From assembly GCA_031282465.1 (NCBI GenBank), contig JAITDR010000037.1:1-11539 (forward strand): 11,539 bases of DNA, written 5' to 3'. Origin of the DNA: Desulfovibrio sp. (GTDB lineage Bacteria; Desulfobacterota; Desulfovibrionia; Desulfovibrionales; Desulfovibrionaceae). Below are positions 6,533 to 11,539 of the stretch, piece after piece. The notes under the pieces were generated by a model, which was not told the origin of the DNA, made no database searches, and saw only the letters and a program-made list of their open reading frames with translations. The first letter of the stretch is position 1, and the number at the start of each line of letters is the position of its first letter. A program made the position numbers and the translations under genes.

Positions 6533-7147
6533 TTATTTCGGCTTGCCGACGGACTGGATGATTAAAATCTTGTAGCCTTCGGGGAGCTTCAAATCGTTTT
6601 TCAGCACGTCGACGCCCGTGGCTTTTACTACATTCGCCAGACCGGCCGAAGCGCAGTACAGTCCCACATTCTGGTATACGGACCCCAAGTGCATGGCGCC
6701 GTGCAATCCTTCGGGGGCGGCATGCACCAAGGTCAGCGGCGCGCCTCCGAATTCCTTGACCGTATCGCGGCTCAATACTTTGGTCAGCGTATGCGCCGCG
6801 CCGTCGTACTGCCACACGCCCGTGCCCATAGCCGCGTAAACGGCAACTTTTTGGGAATTATTCGCTGTCGGGGCCGTGCGCCGGCCGTCCTGACGGTTCA
6901 CGCCGAACGCCGCCCAGAGCAGATTGCTCAGATCCTGCCGCGACAGCGCCTGCTCGGAAAAATTGCGATTGCTTCTGCGCTCGCTCAGAGCTTTCATCAA
7001 GGGCACTCCGCCGCTCTTGTCCGGCGGCGGCAGGGTTATCACGGCATCGTCCGCAGCCGCGGCCGAGGCTGCGCCTGCAAAAGGAAAAGAAAACAGCAAC
7101 AGCGCCGCTACAGCGACGGCCGGAAGCAAAGCCGAAACTTTTTTCAT
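6533..7147 (-). CDS. Exported nitroreductase / SagB-type flavoprotein
   Basis: 204 residues. The nitroreductase superfamily binds FMN and reduces or oxidises substrates using NAD(P)H or other electron sources; the SagB/ThcOx branch also includes peptide-azoline oxidases. Residues 1-29 form a Sec-type signal peptide (MKK, hydrophobic core, AGAASA cleavage region) with no twin arginine. The flavoprotein domain follows: ALSERRSNRNFSEQALS at 53-69 (the RRSxRxF FMN-phosphate motif), LLWAAFGVNR at 76-85, RTAPTANNSQ at 90-99, a VWQYD strand at 111-115, and a C-terminal ILIIQSVGKPK. Three ATGs are adjacent; the one at 7147 has AAGGAA 6 nt upstream, while the first would overlap the ribosome site. Substrate unknown. 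It is divergent from hppA with a 392-bp shared control region. No azole/thiazole cyclodehydratase or precursor-peptide gene is visible, so a RiPP role has no support here. Confidence 0.85.
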   Translation of the reverse strand: MKKVSALLPAVAVAALLLFSFPFAGAASAAAADDAVITLPPPDKSGGVPLMKALSERRSNRNFSEQALSRQDLSNLLWAAFGVNRQDGRRTAPTANNSQKVAVYAAMGTGVWQYDGAAHTLTKVLSRDTVKEFGGAPLTLVHAAPEGLHGAMHLGSVYQNVGLYCASAGLANVVKATGVDVLKNDLKLPEGYKILIIQSVGKPK

Positions 7148-7225
7148 CATCATTTCCTTATGGTTCAATTCACGACCGGCTCCGTCTGCCGGCCGGCTCC
7201 GCCCCGACAGATCGGGAACCGGGCG

Positions 7226-7295
7226 GATTGCCCCTCTCTGAATGTTGCAAGGATCGCCGCACAACGCAAAATCGAAGTTTGATTGCCCCTCCCTG
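7226..7295. repeat. Pair of 15-bp imperfect direct repeats upstream of hppA
   Basis: GATTGCCCCTCTCTG (7226-7240) and GATTGCCCCTCCCTG (7281-7295) differ at one base and are 55 bp apart. Both are followed a little later by a GTTGCA segment. The spacing, near five helical turns, would suit two copies of one protein-binding site serving either divergent gene, or reflect a local duplication. Confidence 0.45.
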
Positions 7296-7408
7296 CAGGG
7301 AAGCGTTGCAGGAAAGGTATGTCCGACTCTGTCGGGCGTCAAGCGGAAATTTCCCTGAAGGGAGAGGCTTCGGACCATAAAGGAAATTCCGGCCGAATTG
7401 CCGGTTTA

Positions 7409-7437
7409 TTGACAAGAGGATGCAGGCCGTCTATACG
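7409..7437 (+). promoter_or_regulatory. Sigma70-type promoter of hppA
   Basis: Perfect -35 TTGACA (7409-7414), 17-bp spacer, -10 TATACG (7432-7437, first four bases matching). The predicted start is near 7444, giving a leader of about 95 nt before the ATG. Confidence 0.65.
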
Positions 7438-7455
7438 ATACCCACCTCACGCACG

Positions 7456-7500
7456 CCCGTCCGGCATTTCGAACGGACGGGAAGCCGCCCGTTTTGCGGC
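7456..7500 (+). promoter_or_regulatory. Two hairpins in the hppA leader
   Basis: CCCGTCCG (7456-7463) pairs perfectly with CGGACGGG (7474-7481) around a 10-nt loop. Three bases later GCCGC (7484-7488) pairs with GCGGC (7496-7500). Both lie between the promoter and the ribosome site, leaving GGGAGG at 7527-7532 free. They could stabilise the mRNA or be part of a regulated leader. Neither is followed by a T-run. Confidence 0.45.
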
Positions 7501-7539
7501 GCCGTGCGAAGAAGCGCATCCAACCAGGGAGGAAAGCTT

Positions 7540-9615
7540 ATGGCGACCTTCGGTCTTTTGTTCGCGCTTGTCTGCGCAGCATTCGCAATTGTACACGGGA
7601 TACGCTCCGGCAGGGAAATAGCCGCTCTGCCCGCGGGCAACGAGCGGATGCAGGAGATTGCGGGCGCCGTGCAGGAAGGCGCCGCCGCCTACCTGAAACG
7701 CCAATACACGACTATTGCCGTCGTCGGTTGTGTGCTGTTCATCCTGCTGTGGGCAGCCCTGGGGTTCGGCACCGCGTTCGGCTTCGCTTTGGGCGCGGCG
7801 CTTTCCGGAGCGGCAGGCTTCATAGGCATGAATGTTTCCGTCAAGGCCAACGTTCGTACTACAGCGGCAGCGCAGCAAGGGCTGTCCGAAGCCTTGGCCG
7901 TAGCCTTCAAGGGAGGCTCCATCACCGGCTTTCTCGTGGTCGGGCTTGGTCTGGCCGGCGTGGCAGGGTATTATGTTCTGCTGAACCTGTTCTGTGCCGG
8001 CGAGCCGGCCGAAGTCATCAAACCTCTGATCGGGCTCGGCTTCGGTGGTTCCCTGATTTCGATATTCGCCAGGCTCGGCGGCGGTATTTTCACCAAGGGC
8101 GCCGATGTCGGCGCCGACCTTGTGGGCAAGGTCGAGGCGGGGATTCCCGAGGACGACCCACGCAATCCCGCGGTCATCGCCGATAACGTCGGCGACAATG
8201 TCGGTGACTGCGCGGGCATGGCCGCCGACCTTTTTGAAACTTACGCCGTGACCATCATCGCCACCATGCTGCTCGGCGCCCTGCTGATCAAGGGCGCGGA
8301 AGCGCGCGCGGCCGCGTATCCCCTGGTTCTGGGCGGATTTTCCATTCTGGCCTCGGTTTTCGCATGCCGTTTCGTCACCATTGGCCCGGACGGCAAAATC
8401 ATGAAGGCGCTGTACAAAGGGCTGCTCGCTGCAGGCGCGGCCGCCGTCGTAGGCTTTTTGCCCATCACCTATCTCTTTATGCCGGACAACGCGCTGCAGG
8501 CTTCAATGGGCATAGGCGGCGGCGCAGCCTTCCGGCTTTACTGCGCGGCCTTGGTGGGCCTGCTGTTGACCGGACTGCTTGTCTGGATCACGGAATACTA
8601 CACTTCGACGGAATATGCCCCGGTGCGCCGCGTGGCCGAAGCTTCACAAACCGGACACGCGACGAACATCATCGCCGGGCTTGCCCTGTCCATGCGCTCC
8701 TCCGCCCTGCCCGTTCTGGCCGTCTGCTTCAGCATTTACGCGGCCTACATGCTCGCCGGCCTGTACGGCATTGCCGTGGCCGCTACATCGATGCTCTCCC
8801 TGACCGGCATCATTGTGGCCATCGACGCTTACGGGCCTATTACCGACAATGCGGGCGGCATAGCCGAAATGGCGGAGCTCCCCCCCTACGTCCGGTCCGT
8901 GACCGACCCTCTTGATGCCGTCGGCAATACTACCAAGGCCGTAACCAAAGGCTATGCCATAGGCTCGGCCGGTCTGGCCGCTCTGGTGCTTTTCGCGGAT
9001 TATACGCACGCTCTGGAAGCGGCGGGACGCAGCATCAGCTTTGATCTTTCCGCTCCCCCGGTCATCATCGGCCTGTTCATCGGCGGTCTGGTTCCTTATG
9101 TCTTCGGCGCCATGGCCATGGAAGCGGTCGGCCGGGCGGCGGGTTCCGTAGTCAATGAAGTGCGCCGCCAGTTTCGCGAAATCCCGGGCATCATGGAAGG
9201 CAAAGCCAAACCGGATTATTCACGGACCGTGGACATGCTGACCAAGGCCGCCATACGCGAAATGATCGCCCCTTCACTGTTGCCGGTTCTGGTTCCTATC
9301 TTCGTCGGTCTGGTCCTGCGCCTGCTGATGGGTCCGGATGCCGGGGTACAGGCTTTGGGCGGTGTACTCATGGGATCCATAGTCACAGGCATTTTCGTTG
9401 CCGTTTCCATGACAACGGGCGGCGGAGCCTGGGACAACGCCAAAAAATATATTGAGGACAATCATTTCGGCGGGAAAGGTTCAGACCCGCACAAGGCGGC
9501 CGTCACCGGCGACACGGTGGGCGATCCCTACAAAGATACCGCCGGCCCGGCCATCAACCCTCTCATCAAAATCATCAACATCGTCGCGTTGCTCATAGTG
9601 CCTCTCCTGGTCTGA
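7540..9615 (+). CDS. hppA: K+-insensitive H+-translocating membrane pyrophosphatase
   Basis: 691 residues, typical for bacterial membrane pyrophosphatases with about 16 transmembrane helices. It hydrolyses PPi in the cytoplasm and pumps protons out. Signature cytoplasmic segments: [11 protein letters not shown] at 189-199, the Mg-PPi site [12 protein letters not shown] from 215, the second acidic cluster [12 protein letters not shown] around 429-440, and [18 protein letters not shown] from 657. [10 protein letters not shown] carries Lys466 and Thr469, the residues that mark K+-independent enzymes (K+-dependent ones have Ala at the first position); all characterised K+-independent members pump H+. 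The ATG at 7540 has GGGAGG 7 nt upstream and gives a hydrophobic first helix; a longer frame back to 7420 has no ribosome site and begins inside the promoter region. In a sulfate reducer it would drain PPi from ATP sulfurylase while conserving energy; this role is inference. Confidence 0.97.
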   Translation: MATFGLLFALVCAAFAIVHGIRSGREIAALPAGNERMQEIAGAVQEGAAAYLKRQYTTIAVVGCVLFILLWAALGFGTAFGFALGAALSGAAGFIGMNVSVKANVRTTAAAQQGLSEALAVAFKGGSITGFLVVGLGLAGVAGYYVLLNLFCAGEPAEVIKPLIGLGFGGSLISIFARLGGGIFTKGADVGADLVGKVEAGIPEDDPRNPAVIADNVGDNVGDCAGMAADLFETYAVTIIATMLLGALLIKGAEARAAAYPLVLGGFSILASVFACRFVTIGPDGKIMKALYKGLLAAGAAAVVGFLPITYLFMPDNALQASMGIGGGAAFRLYCAALVGLLLTGLLVWITEYYTSTEYAPVRRVAEASQTGHATNIIAGLALSMRSSALPVLAVCFSIYAAYMLAGLYGIAVAATSMLSLTGIIVAIDAYGPITDNAGGIAEMAELPPYVRSVTDPLDAVGNTTKAVTKGYAIGSAGLAALVLFADYTHALEAAGRSISFDLSAPPVIIGLFIGGLVPYVFGAMAMEAVGRAAGSVVNEVRRQFREIPGIMEGKAKPDYSRTVDMLTKAAIREMIAPSLLPVLVPIFVGLVLRLLMGPDAGVQALGGVLMGSIVTGIFVAVSMTTGGGAWDNAKKYIEDNHFGGKGSDPHKAAVTGDTVGDPYKDTAGPAINPLIKIINIVALLIVPLLV

Positions 9616-9640
9616 GCATCGGACGGACAGACAACACCGC

Positions 9641-9675
9641 ACAACGGCGGCCGGGGAAATCCCGGCCGCCGTTGT
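9641..9675. terminator. Long GC-rich hairpin between convergent hppA and zinc-ribbon gene
   Basis: A perfect 15-bp stem (9641-9655 with 9661-9675) around the loop GAAAT, 25 bp past the hppA stop codon. The U-tract is poor on both strands: on the plus strand only TGCTCT follows. It could therefore be a bidirectional terminator, a rho-linked 3' end stabiliser, or both. Between it and the minus gene's stop lies a weaker hairpin (TCTGAA/TTCAGA, loop 8 nt). Confidence 0.65.
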
Positions 9676-9719
9676 TGCTCTGAAAAGAAGACTTCAGAAT
9701 TGCTTTGGAAAAACGTCAC

Positions 9720-10079
9720 CTATGCGCTGCCGCCGCGACGCGCCATGTAGGCGGCCTCTTCCGGGGTCAGGCCGGCTATGCGCACAACAGCCAGAGTAAA
9801 TCCGCTGTGGTTGCCGGGCGAACAAGCGGGGCACCCCTCGGACAAAATCAGGCAGCGCTCGTCCAGCTTGCTCACGTCGACACCGGCGGAAAGCAGCAGC
9901 TCAGTTGTTTTGCCCGTTTCCCAAAGCACCGGTTTGCCGCATACATGGCATTCCACATACAGCATTTCCGGATCGTATGCCGCCCTGCCCCCGACCGGAA
10001 GCCGGCTCCCGCCCTGAGCGCGGTCGCGGGCGTACTCCGACAACGAATCGGCCGAGATATGTTTCTCATTGGACATCAT
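9720..10079 (-). CDS. Conserved-looking small protein with putative zinc ribbon, function unknown
   Basis: 119 residues (118 if the second of two adjacent ATGs, at 10076, is used). An AGGGAG ribosome site lies 5 nt before the first ATG. The first 35 residues are polar and probably flexible. Then come a CxxC knuckle, C44-HV-C47, a helix with the segment KTTELLLSAGVDVSKLDE, a lone Cys76, and a second CxxC, C83-PA-C86. The tail is hydrophobic then helical (VVRIAGLTPEEAAYMARR). Four cysteines in two CxxC pairs suggest one structural zinc. There is no signal peptide and no membrane segment, so it is likely cytoplasmic. I do not recognise a named family. It is divergent from mutL and convergent with hppA, with no operon partner visible. 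Confidence 0.75.
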   Translation of the reverse strand: MMSNEKHISADSLSEYARDRAQGGSRLPVGGRAAYDPEMLYVECHVCGKPVLWETGKTTELLLSAGVDVSKLDERCLILSEGCPACSPGNHSGFTLAVVRIAGLTPEEAAYMARRGGSA

Positions 10080-10119
10080 GCCTGCTCCCTGTTTCCAAGT
10101 ACGCCCATGCATGCCGCAC

Positions 10120-10147
10120 ATATTAAGCACTTGCTCCGTAAAATCAA
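10120..10147 (-). promoter_or_regulatory. Possible promoter of the zinc-ribbon gene
   Basis: -35 TTGATT (10142-10147), 16-bp spacer, -10 TAATAT (10120-10125) on the minus strand, giving a leader of about 35 nt. Each element matches four of six consensus positions. Confidence 0.4.
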
Positions 10148-10223
10148 GTGTCGGACGGGCCCCCGGCGCACTCTTTCCCGGTCAGGCATAAAATTTCCTG
10201 TCGTGTTTTTTGCCGTTTTACAC

Positions 10224-10229
10224 TATACT
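10224..10229 (+). promoter_or_regulatory. -10 element of mutL, at leaderless spacing
   Basis: TATACT (5/6 match) ends 6 nt before the mutL ATG, so transcription would start at about the A of the ATG. No Shine-Dalgarno sequence lies in the preceding bases. The region 16-18 bp upstream (around 10200-10207) has no recognisable -35. Confidence 0.5.
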
Positions 10230-10235
10230 GCAAGC

Positions 10236-11539
10236 ATGCATACAGTGGCTCGTCATCGTTCCATACGCTTGTTGCCCGAAGTTCTGCGCAATCAAATCGC
10301 CGCCGGAGAAGTCATTGACCGGCCGGCAAGCGTACTCAAAGAATTGGTCGAAAACAGCCTGGACTCCGGAGCCTCGGAGATCTCCGTGTCCCTGCAGGAA
10401 GGCGGCATCAGTCTTGTCGCGGTGCGGGACAACGGTTCAGGTATACCTGCCGATGAGCTTAAAGCCGCCGTTACCCGTCACGCTACCAGCAAAGTGACCG
10501 GTTTTCATGATTTGCTGAACGTTGCAAGCTACGGTTTCCGGGGCGAAGCTCTGGCAAGCATCGGCTCCGTATCCGACATGCTGCTCGAAAGCGCATACCG
10601 CGGCAATCACCGCCCCGGAAGAAACTCCGAGGACGCATCCGGAATATCCCGAGGGGAACACAGCCGCCCGGACGTCTCCGAGGAAGACTCCGCAACACGG
10701 GCATGCGGCGCCTGCATACGCGTGCGCCACGGCGTCATTTCCGATCCCGCGCCGTCAGCCGTTGTTGAAGGAACCAACATCGAGGTGCGCGACCTTTTCG
10801 CCAACGTGCCTGCGCGCCTGAAATTTCTCAAGAATCCGGCCACCGAACTCAAACGCTGCCGCGAACTGCTGTTGCGCCCGGCCCTGGCGCACCTCGACAC
10901 AACCTTCAGCCTACACCTTTCCGGCACGGGAAGCCGGGGCCGGGAACTGTTGCGCCTGCCCGCAGGCCTTTCCCTGCAGGACAGGCTCATGCTCATATGG
11001 CCTCCCCAGATCGTGGAAAATCTCCGTCCGTTTGCCGGCGAGCACAACGGCATACGCGCGCACGGACTTATGTCCCCGCCCCACAACAGCCAAGTCAGGG
11101 GCGACCGCATCCTGCTCTACGTCAACGGGCGCCCCGTCGCCAACCGCATAGTGTTCCAGGCGGTGCGCGAAGCCTACAAAGGCCGCCTCACAACGCGCGA
11201 ATACCCGCAGGTTCTGCTTTTTCTGGAACCGGAGCACGGGGATGTGGACGTCAATGTGCATCCTGCCAAAACCGAAGTCCGTTTTCGAGAAGAGCGCGCC
11301 GTCTTCTCCGCCGTAGTCAACATACTCGGCTCCTCCGTCGTACCAGGCGGCAGCGCCTTCCAGGCCGGCCGGGAAACGCCGGACAGCCTCCCCGTCGAAC
11401 AGTATCCCGATACATACGACCCCGAAAACCGCACGGTCGCGCAACACATACGTGCAATACACGTTCCGGAAAACGGCGGCCCGATATTCTCCGATGCCGG
11501 GAGACATGCACCCGGAGCAATACGGGATGCCTCAGGCAA
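10236..11539 (+). CDS. mutL: DNA mismatch repair protein MutL, N-terminal 434 codons (runs off right edge)
   Basis: MutL links mismatch recognition by MutS to strand removal; it is a GHKL ATPase that dimerises on ATP binding. ATPase motifs: NQIAAGEVIDRPASVLKELV at 19-38 with catalytic Glu36 and Mg-binding Asn40; RDNGSGIP at 64-71; RHATSK at 81-86; and YGFRGEALASIGS at 99-111. The transducer domain is also present: EGTNIEVRDLFANVPARLKF at 178-197, VNGRPV at 296-301 and the DVNVHPAKTEVRF block at 338-350, carrying the ATP-lid lysine. After 350 the sequence turns into the variable proline-rich linker; the C-terminal dimerisation domain, and any endonuclease motif, lie outside the window. Residues about 120-160 form a polar, serine/glutamate-rich insertion longer than in E. 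coli MutL. The start is ATG 10236 or GTG 10245; neither has a ribosome site. Confidence 0.95.
   Translation, partial: MHTVARHRSIRLLPEVLRNQIAAGEVIDRPASVLKELVENSLDSGASEISVSLQEGGISLVAVRDNGSGIPADELKAAVTRHATSKVTGFHDLLNVASYGFRGEALASIGSVSDMLLESAYRGNHRPGRNSEDASGISRGEHSRPDVSEEDSATRACGACIRVRHGVISDPAPSAVVEGTNIEVRDLFANVPARLKFLKNPATELKRCRELLLRPALAHLDTTFSLHLSGTGSRGRELLRLPAGLSLQDRLMLIWPPQIVENLRPFAGEHNGIRAHGLMSPPHNSQVRGDRILLYVNGRPVANRIVFQAVREAYKGRLTTREYPQVLLFLEPEHGDVDVNVHPAKTEVRFREERAVFSAVVNILGSSVVPGGSAFQAGRETPDSLPVEQYPDTYDPENRTVAQHIRAIHVPENGGPIFSDAGRHAPGAIRDASG

Larger units (their letters stand above)
7148..7539. other. 392-bp divergent control region between the exported flavoprotein gene and hppA
   Basis: No gene is supported here. 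On the plus side it holds the hppA promoter (7409-7437) and leader. On the minus side, the flavoprotein leader could form a hairpin in which TCCGCCC (7198-7204) pairs with GGGCGGA (7221-7227), with an inner CCCGA/TCGGG pairing. A 9-bp direct repeat CCGGCTCCG occurs at 7176-7184 and 7193-7201. No convincing promoter for the minus gene stands out, and no known riboswitch class is recognised. Confidence 0.5.

Noticed and set aside
6533..7147. Reading the SagB-like gene as part of a thiazole/oxazole-modified peptide (RiPP) cluster
   Set aside because: No YcaO/cyclodehydratase, precursor peptide or exporter gene lies nearby, and the protein carries a signal peptide, which RiPP dehydrogenases lack.
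7420..7539. N-terminal extension of hppA from 7420
   Set aside because: It would begin inside the predicted promoter, has no ribosome site and encodes a polar stretch atypical of the family; GGGAGG fixes the start at 7540.
7494..8186. 230-codon frame overlapping the start of hppA, and the similar frame at 8364-8915
   Set aside because: Arginine-rich +1/+2 shadows of hppA, with hppA's own motifs fully preserved in the other frame.
1..11539. CRISPR arrays, insertion sequences, toxin-antitoxin or phage genes, attachment sites
   Set aside because: No regularly spaced repeats, transposase or integrase motifs, paired small toxin/antitoxin frames or tRNA-end duplications were seen on either strand.

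Overview
The window is a GC-rich stretch of bacterial chromosome that most resembles the Desulfovibrionaceae (sulfate/sulfite-reducing Desulfobacterota). The resemblance rests on the protein character of Obg, the serine acetyltransferase N-terminus, MutL, and the K+-insensitive proton-pumping pyrophosphatase. This placement is inference from remembered families, not a database search. I see no mobile element, CRISPR array, tRNA/rRNA gene, phage gene or defence system. The content is mostly core and housekeeping with a few accessory-looking genes.

Left part (1-2614, all minus strand). Read from right to left: a 45-residue single-pass membrane protein with its own promoter; then the classic ribosome-assembly operon rplU (L21) - rpmA (L27) - obg (GTPase), behind a consensus -35 promoter and closed by an intrinsic terminator just after obg; then the first 58 codons of a serine O-acetyltransferase (cysE/epsC type), which runs off the left edge.

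Middle part (2864-6404, plus strand). A TATAAT promoter drives a 904-residue membrane hybrid histidine kinase: periplasmic dCache sensor with an amino-acid-binding signature, HAMP, HisKA, HATPase and two receiver domains. A TrmH/SpoU-family RNA 2'-O-methyltransferase follows 63 bp later. The kinase is divergent from the small membrane protein, and an AT-rich control region of about 415 bp separates them.

Right part (6457-11539). A small exported SagB/nitroreductase-type flavoprotein (minus, with a strong terminator) is divergent from hppA, a membrane pyrophosphatase. hppA has a TTGACA promoter, a structured leader and a long 3' hairpin. In a sulfate reducer this enzyme would plausibly consume the PPi released by ATP sulfurylase and recover some energy as a proton gradient. 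Convergent to hppA is an unrecognised five-cysteine putative zinc-ribbon protein. Divergent from that is the N-terminal part of mutL, cut by the right edge at codon 434. Its promoter -10 box sits so close to the ATG that the mRNA may be leaderless.

The least conventional items are the 45-residue membrane protein facing the kinase, the Sec-exported flavoenzyme, the leaderless-looking mutL with a polar insertion in its ATPase domain, the TKID (not NKxD) G4 motif in Obg, and the unidentified zinc-ribbon protein.
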